Origin: Nocardia cyriacigeorgica
Lineage (GTDB): Bacteria > Actinomycetota > Actinomycetes > Mycobacteriales > Mycobacteriaceae
Assembly (NCBI RefSeq): GCF_005863245.1
Contig: NZ_VBUT01000005.1
Coordinates: 186,001-250,000, forward strand
Direction of reading: 5' to 3'
Length of the DNA stretch: 64,000 nt
The position numbers and the translations under genes were made by a program. Shown one piece after another: positions 41,301 to 51,575 of this stretch; positions within the stretch are counted from its first letter, which is position 1, and every line of letters starts with the position of its first letter. The notes under the pieces were generated by a model. That model searched no databases. It was given only the letters and a program-made list of their open reading frames with translations, and was not told where the DNA came from.

Positions 41301-41888
41301 GTGCCGATGCGGCTCGACAAGACCGGATGGAAGATGACCGTCTCGCACACCTGGGCTTTTTCTCTCGTCGCCACCGGGCTGCCGGAGAACACCGACCTCG
41401 GCGAGATCCGCGCGGATCTCGCCGATGACGGTGTCGCCGCGCCCGCGGGCAAGGACCAGTCCGAGCTGGCCGCCATCGTGGCCCAGGCGCGCGCCGATGG
41501 CATTCCGCTGAGCGTGGTCGTGGTGCAGGGCAACCCGTGGCACGACTCGAGCCTGCGCGATCTGGCCACCGAGGTCGGCAAGTTCCAGCACGGCACCGTC
41601 GCGGTCTTCAGCGACGACTGGATGGGCACCTACAGCGATTCGATCAGCCGGGTGCACCTGGAGTGGGCCGAGGACGCCGCGAAGTGGAAGGGCGGCAAGT
41701 CCGAGGAGGCGGTGCAGATCTTCGCCGACCGGCTGCAGCAGCCGGAATCGGTGCCGTGGACCGGATTCACCAGTGTGCTGCTGGCCGGCACCGTGGCCGC
41801 CGTCGGCGGGCTCTACTGGGTCAAGCGTCGCCGTGCGGCGAGCGCCGCGGCCGATTCGGTCGAGGATTCGGCGTCGGCGTCCGCCTGA
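41301..41888 (+). CDS. Rv1476-family membrane protein
   Basis: A 195-residue protein with one C-terminal membrane helix (FTSVLLAGTVAAVGGLYWV, about 158-176) followed by a basic stop and a short Ser/Ala/Asp tail. The N-terminal 150 residues form a TPM-like alpha/beta domain (WAFSLVATGLPENTDLGEIRADLADDGV). It is conserved between acn and ripA in mycolate-producing actinobacteria, suggesting a link to cell-wall hydrolase function; the role is unknown. The start is uncertain: GTG 41301, ATG 41307 or ATG 41334, none with a strong site. Confidence 0.82.
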   Translation: MPMRLDKTGWKMTVSHTWAFSLVATGLPENTDLGEIRADLADDGVAAPAGKDQSELAAIVAQARADGIPLSVVVVQGNPWHDSSLRDLATEVGKFQHGTVAVFSDDWMGTYSDSISRVHLEWAEDAAKWKGGKSEEAVQIFADRLQQPESVPWTGFTSVLLAGTVAAVGGLYWVKRRRAASAAADSVEDSASASA

Positions 41889-42169
41889 GCCTTTCACTCG
41901 GCTCGCATCTCGAACCCCGCCCCATTTCCTGACGGTCGGTTTGTTTTCGGGGGGCGAAGCCTGTGCCGCATCCGGCTAATTTCGAGCAAAGCGCAAATTA
42001 CGCGTCTGTGATTCCGTCGCTGTAGTTCCGGACGTGACGCAAGTGTCGTACGGTTCGAATGATCGCTGTTGGGGAAAGAGTGTTGACAGGGCAATTTGCC
42101 GACCACAGTGCTCCATGGGTCGGCTGGTGCTCGTGATGCCACGCCGCAGTCGGTTCGTCTGGAGGTGCG

Positions 42170-43672
42170 ATGCGCAACATGCGAGGGCCCAGCCGTCGTC
42201 GTCCGCTGTCGATCGCTCTCGGTTTGCTGGTCGCGGCGGCGATCGTCGTCACCGGCGCACCGTCGACCGCCGTGCCGCCGCCCCCGCCCAACCCCAGCGA
42301 CGGTGAACTCGCCGACGCCGGAGCCAGAGTCGACGCCGGCATCGGCCAGGTGGGGGTGCTGATCAATCAGGTCGCCGCCGTGGACGAACAGGTGCGCCAA
42401 CTCGACGACGCGGTCGCGCTGCGCCGCGAGCAGGTCAACAAGGCGCTGGTCGATCTGCAGAACGCGCGCGATGCTGCCGACGCCGCTGCCGACCTGGTGG
42501 CCGCCACCCAGCGCGAACTCGCCGACGCCGGCACGCGAGTCGACCAGGCGCGCACCAACTTCGACGAATTCGCCACCCAGGCCTACACCCGGCCCGGCAC
42601 CGGCACGATGATGACCTACCTCTCGGCTGCCGATCCCGACGCCGCGCTGGACCGCGCGCAGATCATCGGCCTGGTCACCAAGAACCAGCAGCAGGTGATG
42701 GACGGCCTGCGCCGCGCCCAGATCGATCAGGGCAACAAGAATGCCTCCGCCCGCCAGGCCAAGACCGCCGCCGACGCCGCGGCCGCCGACGCGGAACAGA
42801 AGAAGACCGCCGCCGAGGCCGCCGTCAGCGCCGCGACCGCCGAACTGAACCAGCAGACCGCGGTGCGCGATGACCTGCTGCGCCAGCGCGCGGACGCGCA
42901 GGCCCGGCTGGACGCGGCGCGGATGAACGTCACCGGGTTACAGAACCAGCGCGACGCCTACCAGGCCTGGGATCAGCAGCGGCGGGCCGAGGAAGCGGCG
43001 GTGCTCGCGGCGGCAGCGGCCGCGGCGGCGCGTGCGGCCGCCGATCAGGCAGCCAAGGACCGCGCGGCCCAGCTCGGCGCCGGTAAACGCCCGCACACCC
43101 AGCTCGAGGACTCACCGCGTACGAGCAAAACCACCCCGAGATCGGACCGGGACGAGGACGACTCCGAGTCCGGATCGGAATCCGACTCCGAGTACGAATC
43201 CGAGGGTTCCGACTCCGAGGACAGCGACGTCCCCTCCGTCACCGGCAGCGAGGCGATCGAGATCGTCGTGGACCGGGCCATGTCCCAGCTCGGGGTCACC
43301 TACGCCTGGGGCGGCGGCGATGAGGACGGCCCCACCCTCGGCATCCGCGACGGCGGCGTCGCCGACAGTCACGGCGATTACAACAAGGTCGGATTCGACT
43401 GCTCCGGACTGATGATCTACGCCTTCGCCGGCATCGGTGTCTCGCTGCCGCACTACAGCGGCTACCAGTACAACGCGGGCACCCGCGTGCCCGTCGACGA
43501 GCGTGAACGCGGCGACATGCTGTTCTGGGGGCCCAACGGCAGCCAGCACGTCGCGCTGTATCTCGGCGACGGCAAGATGATCGAAGCACCCCAGTCCGGC
43601 GACGTGGTCAAGGTTTCCCCGGTGCGGGAATCGGGCATCATGCCCTACGCGGTCCGCATCGTCACCTCCTGA
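42170..43672 (+). CDS. ripA: RipA-type peptidoglycan endopeptidase (NlpC/P60)
   Basis: A 500-residue secreted endopeptidase that cleaves stem peptides in septal peptidoglycan during daughter-cell separation. A signal peptide (about residues 1-40) is followed by a long coiled coil (about 55-300) and an unusual Ser/Asp/Glu linker (328-353). The C-terminal NlpC/P60 domain has Cys411, His460 and Glu472; these have exactly the 49- and 12-residue spacings of the M. tuberculosis RipA triad. GGAGG precedes the ATG. Only one NlpC/P60 gene lies here, whereas M. tuberculosis has ripA-ripB. Confidence 0.92.
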   Translation: MRNMRGPSRRRPLSIALGLLVAAAIVVTGAPSTAVPPPPPNPSDGELADAGARVDAGIGQVGVLINQVAAVDEQVRQLDDAVALRREQVNKALVDLQNARDAADAAADLVAATQRELADAGTRVDQARTNFDEFATQAYTRPGTGTMMTYLSAADPDAALDRAQIIGLVTKNQQQVMDGLRRAQIDQGNKNASARQAKTAADAAAADAEQKKTAAEAAVSAATAELNQQTAVRDDLLRQRADAQARLDAARMNVTGLQNQRDAYQAWDQQRRAEEAAVLAAAAAAAARAAADQAAKDRAAQLGAGKRPHTQLEDSPRTSKTTPRSDRDEDDSESGSESDSEYESEGSDSEDSDVPSVTGSEAIEIVVDRAMSQLGVTYAWGGGDEDGPTLGIRDGGVADSHGDYNKVGFDCSGLMIYAFAGIGVSLPHYSGYQYNAGTRVPVDERERGDMLFWGPNGSQHVALYLGDGKMIEAPQSGDVVKVSPVRESGIMPYAVRIVTS

Positions 43673-43831
43673 TCGGGCGCGAGTGCACGTACGGTGGACC
43701 GCGTAACGTCGCCCGGAGCGCGGATTCCGGCGCCGAATCCCGGCATATCGGGTCCGGTTGCGGCGAATGCGGTCATTACCTGGAATAGTTGTGGCAACAC
43801 GCACAAGACCAAGGCGAAAGCGGGGATGTTG

Positions 43832-45034
43832 GTGACTTCGACGGACGGTGTGAGCGGGGCAAGTTTGGCGAAAAAGGCGCCTGCACCCGGGTCGAGCACC
43901 CTCGAGCGTGATGTCCAGACCCTCGAGAAGGCGATCTACGAGGTCAAGCGGGTCATCGTCGGACAGGACCGGCTCGTCGAGCGGCTGCTCGTCGGCGTGC
44001 TCGCCCGCGGCCACGTGCTGCTCGAAGGTGTGCCCGGCATCGCGAAGACCCTGGCGGTGGAGACCTTCGCCAAGGTCGTCGGCGGATCGTTCTCCCGCGT
44101 CCAGTTCACCCCCGACCTGGTGCCCACCGACCTCATCGGTACCCGCATCTACCGGCAGGGCCGCGAGGAATTCGACACCGAGCTCGGCCCGGTGGTGGCG
44201 AACTTCGTGCTCGCCGACGAGATCAACCGCGCCCCGGCGAAGGTGCAGTCGGCGCTGCTCGAGGTGATGGCCGAACGGCACGTCTCGATCGGCGGCAAGA
44301 CCTATCCGATGCCCGATCCGTTCCTGGTCATGGCGACCCAGAACCCGATCGAGAGCGAAGGCGTGTACCCGCTGCCCGAGGCGCAGCGCGACCGCTTCCT
44401 GTTCAAGGTCGTCGTCGACTACCCGTCGGTGGAGGAAGAGCGCGAGATCATCTACCGGATGGGTGTCAGCGCGCCGGAGGCCAAGCAGATCCTGGAGCCT
44501 GCCGAACTCATCCGGTTGCAGCAGCTTGCCGCCAACACCTTCGTCCACCACGCGCTGGTCGACTACGTGGTCCGGGTCATCGCCGCGACCCGCACACCCG
44601 CCGAATTCGGCATGAACGACGTCGCGGGCTGGATCTCCTACGGCGCCTCCCCGCGTGCCAGCCTCGGCATCATCGCCGCGGCCCGTGCGGTCGCGCTGAT
44701 CCGCGGCCGCGACTATGTGGTGCCGCAGGATGTGGTCGAGGTGATCCCGGATGTGCTGCGGCACCGGCTGGTGCTGTCCTACGACGCCCTCGCCGATGAG
44801 ATCAGCCCCGAGGACGTCATCAAGCGGGTGCTGCAGACCGTCGGGCTGCCGCAGGTCGCCCCGCAGGCCGTCGGCCAGGGCGGCCCCGCCGCGCCCGCGC
44901 CGGTGCCGGCCAACGGCGCCCACCCCGGTAGTCCCGCGCCGCAGCAGCCTCAGCCGCAGTCCGCTCAGCAGCCGCCGGTGCCGCAGCAGGCGGGCCAGGT
45001 GCCGCAGGCCGCCGGCAACAGCCAGTCGAAGTGA
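43832..45034 (+). CDS. moxR1: MoxR-type AAA+ ATPase
   Basis: A 400-residue MoxR AAA+ chaperone: Walker A GVPGIAKT, Walker B FVLADEIN, sensor 1 MATQNPIE, sensor 2 YGASPRASLG. It acts with the following DUF58 and VWA proteins in maturation of protein complexes, probably at the membrane. It equals Rv1479. The start is the GTG at 43832 or the ATG at 43826. The last 60 residues are a low-complexity Pro/Gln/Ala tail. Its stop overlaps the next start (GTGA). Confidence 0.92.
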   Translation: MTSTDGVSGASLAKKAPAPGSSTLERDVQTLEKAIYEVKRVIVGQDRLVERLLVGVLARGHVLLEGVPGIAKTLAVETFAKVVGGSFSRVQFTPDLVPTDLIGTRIYRQGREEFDTELGPVVANFVLADEINRAPAKVQSALLEVMAERHVSIGGKTYPMPDPFLVMATQNPIESEGVYPLPEAQRDRFLFKVVVDYPSVEEEREIIYRMGVSAPEAKQILEPAELIRLQQLAANTFVHHALVDYVVRVIAATRTPAEFGMNDVAGWISYGASPRASLGIIAAARAVALIRGRDYVVPQDVVEVIPDVLRHRLVLSYDALADEISPEDVIKRVLQTVGLPQVAPQAVGQGGPAAPAPVPANGAHPGSPAPQQPQPQSAQQPPVPQQAGQVPQAAGNSQSK

Positions 45035-46017
45035 CCTCGACGCCGGAGCCGGTCGACCGAGTACCGATGTCATCGCACGCACCACCGTCGTTCCGATCGG
45101 GCGAGCTGACCGACCCGAAACTGTCGGCAGCCCTCAAAACCCTGGAGCTCACCGTGCGCCGCCGCCTCGACGGCGTCCTGCACGGTGATCACCTCGGCCT
45201 GATCCCCGGCCCCGGCTCCGAGCCGGGGGAGGCCCGCGCCTACCAGCCGGGTGACGATGTGCGCCAGATGGATTGGTCGGTCACCGCGCGCACCACCCAT
45301 CCGCATGTGCGGCAGATGATCGCCGACCGCGAGCTGGAGACCTGGATGGTCGTCGACCTGTCGGCCAGCCTCGATTTCGGCACCGCGGCCTGCCAGAAAC
45401 GCGATCTCGCCATCGCTGCTGCCGCCGCGATCACCCATCTGACCAGCGGCGGCGGTAACCGGATCGGCGCCGTCGTCGCCACCGGTGAGCACCTCACCCG
45501 GATTCCCGCGCGCAGCGGCCGGGTGCACGCGCAATCGCTGCTGCGCGGTATCGCGACCACCCCGCACGCCCGCGACGGTGTGCGCGGTGATCTGCGCGGC
45601 GCCATCGAATCGCTGCGCCGCCCGCAGCGCAAACGCGGCCTGGCGGTGATCATCAGCGATTTCCTCGGCGACATCGACTGGCAGCGTTCGCTGCGGGCCA
45701 TCTCCGCCCGCCACGACCTGCTCGCCGTGCAGGTGCTCGATCCGCGCGATATGTCGCTGCCGGATATGGGCGATGTGGTGCTGCACGATCCGGAGACCGG
45801 CCGCACCCGCGAGTTCAGCGTCACCCCCGCCCTGCGTGCCGACTACGCGGCTGCCGCCCTGCGACACCGTCAGCAGGTGGAGCAGGCGCTGCGCAGCTGC
45901 GGCGCGCCGGTGCTCACCTTGCAGACCGACCGGGACTGGATCGCCGACGTGGTCCGGTTCGTATCCACCCGGCGCCACAGCCTCGGCGCCCCGACCGGGC
46001 GGGTGCCACGTCAGTGA
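45031..46017 (+). CDS. DUF58 family protein
   Basis: A 328-residue DUF58 protein (Rv1480-like) with the family core YQPGDDVRQMDWSVTART (about 71-88) and a von-Willebrand-like half following (MVVDLSASLDFGT). It is a standard partner of MoxR ATPases and VWA proteins, translationally coupled on both sides by four-base overlaps. Mostly soluble; it probably works as an adaptor in the MoxR complex. A specific target is not known. Confidence 0.9.
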   Translation: MTSTPEPVDRVPMSSHAPPSFRSGELTDPKLSAALKTLELTVRRRLDGVLHGDHLGLIPGPGSEPGEARAYQPGDDVRQMDWSVTARTTHPHVRQMIADRELETWMVVDLSASLDFGTAACQKRDLAIAAAAAITHLTSGGGNRIGAVVATGEHLTRIPARSGRVHAQSLLRGIATTPHARDGVRGDLRGAIESLRRPQRKRGLAVIISDFLGDIDWQRSLRAISARHDLLAVQVLDPRDMSLPDMGDVVLHDPETGRTREFSVTPALRADYAAAALRHRQQVEQALRSCGAPVLTLQTDRDWIADVVRFVSTRRHSLGAPTGRVPRQ

Positions 46018-47018
46018 GTATTTCCAACTTCACCGCGCAGATCTGGCTGGGTTTCCTCGCCGTAGTCGCGCTCATCGCCCTCGGCTATGTGCTGGTGCAG
46101 CGGCGCAAGCATCGCCACATGCTGCGGTTCAGCAATATGGAGCAGCTGGAGAAGGTCGCGCCCTCGCGGCCGAGCCCGCTGCGGCATGTGCCGGTGGCCT
46201 TGATCCTGGTCGGCCTGGTCTTCTTGACCATCGCCGCGGCCGGGCCCACCAAGGCGCAGAAGGAACCGCGTAACCGTGCCACGGTCGTGCTGGTCATGGA
46301 CGTGTCGCTGTCGATGGAGGCGACCGACGTCGAACCGAACCGGCTCGAGGTGGCGCAGAAGGCGGCCAAGAAGTTCGCCGAGGGCCTGACCCCTGGCATC
46401 AACCTGGGTCTGGTGGCCTTCTCCGGTACCGCCTCGGTGCTGGTGTCGCCGACGACCAACCGCGAGGCCGTCAAGGCCGCGATCGACAACATCAAACTCA
46501 GTGAGCGCACCGCCACCGGTGAGGGCATCTTCGCGGCGTTGCAGTCGATCGAGACGCTGGCCTCGGTGCTCGGTGGCGCCGAAACACCGCCGCCGGCGCG
46601 CATCGTGCTGATGTCGGACGGTAAACAGACCGTGCCCGACGATCAGGACGTCGACAACCCGCGGCACGCGTTCACCGCCGCCCGGCTGGCCAAGACCAAG
46701 AACATCCCGGTGTCGACCATTTCCTTCGGCACCGAATGGGGTGTGGTCGAGATTCCGGACGAGGACGGCGGACGGCCGCAGCGGGTTCCGGTTCCGGTGG
46801 ACGACGATTCGCTGCGCGAAATCGCCAAATTGTCCGGCGGCGATTTCTATACCGCGTCCAGCCTGGCCGAACTCACGGCCGTCTACGACACGCTCGAAGA
46901 GCAGATCGGCTACGAGATGACGATGGGCGATGCCAGCAGACCATGGCTGCTGTTCGGTCTGGTATTCATCTCCGCGGGTGTGGTCACCGGGTTGGTGACG
47001 CGGCAGCGGCTGCCGTAG
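46014..47018 (+). CDS. VWA-domain membrane protein (BatA-like)
   Basis: A 334-residue protein with N-terminal membrane helices (about 10-28 and 60-77), a von Willebrand A domain and a C-terminal helix (WLLFGLVFISAGVVTGLV). The metal-ion site is VMDVSLSM (Asp96, Ser98, Ser100), with TSFSGTAS- and SDG-type loops later. It equals Rv1481 and completes the MoxR-DUF58-VWA operon. The GTG start overlaps the DUF58 stop (GTGA). Confidence 0.9.
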   Translation: MSISNFTAQIWLGFLAVVALIALGYVLVQRRKHRHMLRFSNMEQLEKVAPSRPSPLRHVPVALILVGLVFLTIAAAGPTKAQKEPRNRATVVLVMDVSLSMEATDVEPNRLEVAQKAAKKFAEGLTPGINLGLVAFSGTASVLVSPTTNREAVKAAIDNIKLSERTATGEGIFAALQSIETLASVLGGAETPPPARIVLMSDGKQTVPDDQDVDNPRHAFTAARLAKTKNIPVSTISFGTEWGVVEIPDEDGGRPQRVPVPVDDDSLREIAKLSGGDFYTASSLAELTAVYDTLEEQIGYEMTMGDASRPWLLFGLVFISAGVVTGLVTRQRLP

Positions 47019-47307
47019 TCGCAGGGTGTGCCGGGGCGTGTCCGTCCCCGGCACACCGCCGCGCATTCTTGCCTTCGCGGGTGATTTCTTCGATCGGGGT
47101 GCGGCCGAAACCGGCTGCGCCGGCGCTATTGCGCCCATTCCGGATAACGCGATTGGTGGGTTTCTACTGCCCGCCGTCGCTCATTCTGTGAAAAGCGACA
47201 GTGGCCTGTGCGATCGAACTATGACACCCGCCCCGGCCCGTTCATGAGCACAATTGTCAGCGCCCGCGCCGATCCGGACGTGTTTTTCGGTGGCGGGAAC
47301 CATCGGC

Positions 47308-48078
<771 letters not shown>

Positions 48079-48192
48079 CCCACCGCTCGCCCCACCGAGA
48101 AATCGAAAGCCGCGCTAACGAAATACGGCGCCCAGCCGACAGTCCTCGCGGACCGCGGCACACATCCACACTGCAGGGAGAACCCAGAACTC

Positions 48193-49029
48193 ATGAGCGG
48201 ACTGCTCGACGGTAAGACCATCCTGGTCACCGGCATCATCACCGACGCCTCCATCGCGTTCCACGCGGCGGCCATCGCCCAGGAACAGGGCGCGAAGGTG
48301 ATCATCACCGGTATCCCGGAGCGCCTGCGCCTGATCGACCGGATCGCCAAGCGCCTGCCCAAGGAGGTGCCGCCGGCGATCGGCCTCGACGTCACGAACG
48401 AAGAGGACCTGGCCGGGCTCGCCGACAAGATCCGCGAGCTGGCGCCGGAGGGTCTCGACGGTGTGCTGCACTCCATCGCGTTCGCCCCGCGCACGCTGAT
48501 GGGCCCGGAAGCCAAGCCGTTCCTCGAAGGCCCCGGCCCGGACGCGGCCAAGGCCTTCGAGATCTCGGCGTGGAGCTACGCCTCGCTGGCGCGGGCGGTG
48601 CTGCCGGTCATGAACGAGGGCGGCTCCATCGTCGGTATGGACTTCGATCCGCGCACCGCGATGCCGTACTACAACTGGATGGGCGTGGCGAAGGCCGCGC
48701 TGGAGTCGGTGAACCGCTACGTCGCGCGTGAGGTCGGCGAGGCCAAGAAGATCCGCTCCAACCTCATCGCCGCCGGCCCGATCAAGACCCTGGCCGCCAA
48801 GGCCATCGCGGGCACCGCCACCGACGACGCCGCCAAGCTGAACCAGCTCAACACCTACTGGGACGGTGCCTCGCCGATCGGCTGGGATGTCGACGACCCG
48901 ACCGTGGTCGGCAAGTCCGTGGTCGCGCTGCTCTCGGATTGGCTGCCCGGCACCACCGGCTCGATCATCTACGTCGACGGCGGCGCCAGCCACAACACCT
49001 GGTTCCCGGAGAACATGCCGGTCAACTGA
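48193..49029 (+). CDS. inhA: enoyl-ACP reductase InhA
   Basis: A 278-residue NADH-dependent trans-2-enoyl-ACP reductase of FAS-II, the isoniazid-adduct target in mycobacteria. [11 protein letters not shown] forms the dinucleotide loop; Ile16, Ile21 and Ser94 keep the M. tuberculosis numbering. Tyr160 and Lys167 (YNWMGVAK) are catalytic. About 115 bases separate it from mabA, with GGGAG 12 bases before the ATG, so a secondary promoter in the gap is possible. Its presence argues for meromycolate synthesis. Confidence 0.95.
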   Translation: MSGLLDGKTILVTGIITDASIAFHAAAIAQEQGAKVIITGIPERLRLIDRIAKRLPKEVPPAIGLDVTNEEDLAGLADKIRELAPEGLDGVLHSIAFAPRTLMGPEAKPFLEGPGPDAAKAFEISAWSYASLARAVLPVMNEGGSIVGMDFDPRTAMPYYNWMGVAKAALESVNRYVAREVGEAKKIRSNLIAAGPIKTLAAKAIAGTATDDAAKLNQLNTYWDGASPIGWDVDDPTVVGKSVVALLSDWLPGTTGSIIYVDGGASHNTWFPENMPVN

Positions 49030-49057
49030 TCTGTTCACCTACGACAGAGGAGACACA

Positions 49058-50113
49058 GTGGGCCGCTCGGCCGATGCGTTGCTACTGCTGTCGTTCGGTG
49101 GCCCCGAACGCCCCGAGGACGTGATGCCGTTCCTGGAGAACGTCACTCGGGGCCGGGGGGTGCCGCCCGAACGCCTCGCCGAAGTGGCCGAGCACTATCT
49201 GCATTTCGGCGGGGTGTCGCCGATCAACGAGCTCAACCGCCGCATCATCGCCGACGTGGAGGCCGAATTGCGTTCGGCCGGTAGGGATCTGCCGGTCTAC
49301 TTCGGCAACCGCAACTGGCATCCGATGGCCGAGGACACCCTCGCCAGGATGACCGCCGATGGTGTGCGTTCGGCGCTGGTCTTCCCCACTTCGGCCTGGG
49401 GTGGGTACTCGGGCTGCTTGCAATACCAGGAAGACATCGTCCGCTCGCGCGCCGCGGTCGGTGCGGATGCACCCGAATTGATCAAGCTGCGCCAGTATTT
49501 CGACCACCCGCTGCTGATCGAATCCTTCGCCGACGCGATTCGCGCTGCCGCACAACAGATCCCGGCCGATCGCCGCAGTCGTATCCGGCTGGTGTTCACC
49601 GCGCATTCGATCCCGGTCTCAGCCGACCGCACCGCGGGCCCACCGGCCGACGGCGGCTCCCTCTACAGCCGTCAGGTCGCCGAGGCTGCCCGATTGTGTG
49701 CGGCGGCAACGGGATTCGCCGACTACGACGTGGTGTGGCAGTCGCGTTCGGGGCCGCCGCAGGTGCCGTGGCTCGAACCCGACATCGTCGACCACCTGGA
49801 GAACCTGTCCGGCAAGGGCGTGGACGCCGTGGTGGTGTGCCCGGTCGGTTTCGTCTCCGACCATCTCGAGGTGATCTGGGACCTGGACAACGAGGCCGCG
49901 CAGAAGGCCGCCGAACTCGGCATGGCATTCGCCCGGGCGGGCACACCAGGCGCCGATCCGCGGTTCGCGAAGCTGGTCGTCGAGCTGATCGGCGAACACC
50001 TCGACGATGCGCCGCCGCGGCGCCTCGGGTCGGTGCCCGGATACGGGTGCACCGTCAATGGCGCGCCGTGCGCAGTGGACTGCTGCAAACCGCCCGCTCG
50101 CCCGGCCCGCTGA
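49058..50113 (+). CDS. hemH: ferrochelatase
   Basis: A 351-residue ferrochelatase inserting Fe2+ into (copro)porphyrin. Actinobacteria use the coproporphyrin-dependent route, so the substrate is probably coproporphyrin III. Motifs are [24 protein letters not shown] with the catalytic His, and [16 protein letters not shown]. The C-terminal [13 protein letters not shown] supplies cysteines for a [2Fe-2S] cluster, as in mycobacterial HemH. The GTG at 49058 follows AGAGGAGA, 28 bases after inhA, so it is in the same operon. Confidence 0.94.
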   Translation: MGRSADALLLLSFGGPERPEDVMPFLENVTRGRGVPPERLAEVAEHYLHFGGVSPINELNRRIIADVEAELRSAGRDLPVYFGNRNWHPMAEDTLARMTADGVRSALVFPTSAWGGYSGCLQYQEDIVRSRAAVGADAPELIKLRQYFDHPLLIESFADAIRAAAQQIPADRRSRIRLVFTAHSIPVSADRTAGPPADGGSLYSRQVAEAARLCAAATGFADYDVVWQSRSGPPQVPWLEPDIVDHLENLSGKGVDAVVVCPVGFVSDHLEVIWDLDNEAAQKAAELGMAFARAGTPGADPRFAKLVVELIGEHLDDAPPRRLGSVPGYGCTVNGAPCAVDCCKPPARPAR

Positions 50114-50261
50114 CGACGTATTCCCGCGCTTGGCGATTCCACCATCAGGCACCCGGCGTGCTCGGCCGGCCGCTGCCTGTCTCGGCCTGCGCGGACGCGG
50201 TCAGAGCCGACGAGGCGTCCCGGCGCAGGTGGGTGGGCAGGCAGCGGGCACAGCTACAGCG

Positions 50262-50387
50262 GGTGCATCCCGACCGCGCCGGTCGGCAGGGAGCGCGTGG
50301 AGCGCCGGCGGGTGCGTCCCGAGCTTGCTGGTTGGCAGGGAGCGCAGGCAGCGCCGCAGATGTGCCCCGACCGCGCCGGTCGGCACG
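50262..50387. repeat. three tandem copies of a ~50-base unit
   Basis: Units begin near 50262, 50311 and 50361. Each carries GTGC.TCCCGA followed by an ACCGCGCCGGT-type dyad (diverged in copy 2) and GGCAGGGAGCGC. A more degenerate copy may precede at about 50218. They occupy the noncoding gap between the convergent hemH and Rv1486c-like genes and may act as terminators. Confidence 0.55.
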
Positions 50388-50396
50388 AATCCCTGA

Positions 50397-51206
50397 TCAG
50401 CTTCCGCGCGCCGAGGCGTGCACGGCGACCAGCCGCGCGGCCCGGATGGCGTCCCACAGCGGCCGCAGCAGCGATTCGTGCTCGATGACGGCGCTGGCGG
50501 AGGTGGGGGAGGAGGCCGGTTCGCGCTGGGCCACGGTGAGGATGGCGGCGACGTGGTCGGCGCTGTCGAGGATGCGGCGCGCGCGCAGCGGAATCGATTC
50601 CGGGTAGTCGTGGCGGGAGTAGTCGGCCAGTTCGGCTTCGATCAGTTCGCGCGGGTCGGCGTCACCGGAGCCGAGGCCGGTGGTGTGCAGGCGCATGAGT
50701 GCGTCGGCGGCGTCGCGGACCGCCTCGCGCATGGCGAATTCGGCTTCGCCCAGGGACATGTCGATGCCGGTGGTGGCCGGGATCGGCGCGCTGTACACGG
50801 TCCATTGCAGGGTGTCCTCGCCCTCCCACCGCGGGATCAATCCGGTGCCTTCCGCGCCGGGAACACCGATGAGGATCCCCTCGCCTGCCTCGATGGCGTC
50901 GGCGGCGAACGCGGTACCGACCGGCAGGCCGCGCACATCGCCCGGCACCGGCAACACCAGCCGCAAATGCGCGCCCGGCTCGGCAAGGGCTTCCCGAATC
51001 ACCTTGAGCAGCGGCATGACTCCGGTGCCGGTGGTGCCGCGCGAGGACCACGGCAGGTCGGTGCGCGCACCGCTGAACGGATCACCGGCGGCGATGGTGT
51101 GCCGCGGAGCCCACGCGTGTAGCGCCTCCAGTACGTCGTCGGGCGCACTGGAACCGGCCAGCCAGGAGCCGGCCCACACCGTCAGCGTGGCACTCGGGGA
51201 GCACAT
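50397..51206 (-). CDS. conserved hypothetical protein, Rv1486c-like
   Basis: A 269-residue cytoplasmic protein without a recognised catalytic motif. Conserved-looking parts are the opening TLTVWAGSWLAGSSAPDDVLEALHAWAP, DLPWSSRGTTGTGVMPLLKVIREAL and a helical C-terminus. It lies after hemH on the opposite strand, as Rv1486c does. The ATG at 51206 has no strong ribosome site, so a leaderless or weak start is likely. Function unknown. Confidence 0.82.
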   Translation of the reverse strand: MCSPSATLTVWAGSWLAGSSAPDDVLEALHAWAPRHTIAAGDPFSGARTDLPWSSRGTTGTGVMPLLKVIREALAEPGAHLRLVLPVPGDVRGLPVGTAFAADAIEAGEGILIGVPGAEGTGLIPRWEGEDTLQWTVYSAPIPATTGIDMSLGEAEFAMREAVRDAADALMRLHTTGLGSGDADPRELIEAELADYSRHDYPESIPLRARRILDSADHVAAILTVAQREPASSPTSASAVIEHESLLRPLWDAIRAARLVAVHASARGS

Positions 51207-51267
51207 AATCTTCGAGCATAAAGGTTCACCGCGAGGTGTGGACATCGGTGCGCCCGCTAGGCGCGGA

Positions 51268-51486
51268 TCAGGTGTTGCAGCCCTGTGACGGATCGCCGGA
51301 TGCCGACGGGGGCAGCTGGATCAGGCAGATGATCAGATCGAGCAGCGCGGGCGCCAGATCGGCCGAACCGGTGGCGACGGGATGGCGGTACTCGGCGGCG
51401 GGCGCGGCGCTCGCGGCCGGAGCGGCCCATGCGGGCAGGGTCAGGGCGGCGGCTACCAGCAGCGCCGACAACGGCTTGGCGGACAT
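51268..51486 (-). CDS. small secreted protein
   Basis: A 72-residue protein with a clear signal peptide (MSAKPLSALLVAAALTLPAW, cleavage probably after an Ala-rich stretch near residue 29). The mature peptide is about 43 residues with two cysteines (IICLIQ and GCNT). A strong GGAGG lies five bases before the ATG. It has its own gap from the neighbouring genes on the same strand. I do not recognise a family. Its size and cysteines suit an envelope peptide or small exported factor. Confidence 0.75.
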   Translation of the reverse strand: MSAKPLSALLVAAALTLPAWAAPAASAAPAAEYRHPVATGSADLAPALLDLIICLIQLPPSASGDPSQGCNT

Positions 51487-51575
51487 GTTCACCTCCGAAT
51501 CACAGCGGCCGGGCGTTCCGGCCAGCGCGGCCCGCCACCGCACCGGCGGCCGGCGAACTGCTCGAAGGCCGGACG

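Noticed and set aside
41889..42169. c-di-AMP (ydaO-type) riboswitch upstream of ripA
   Set aside because: G-rich segments near 41950 were suggestive, but I could not find the conserved core or closing helices of that riboswitch.
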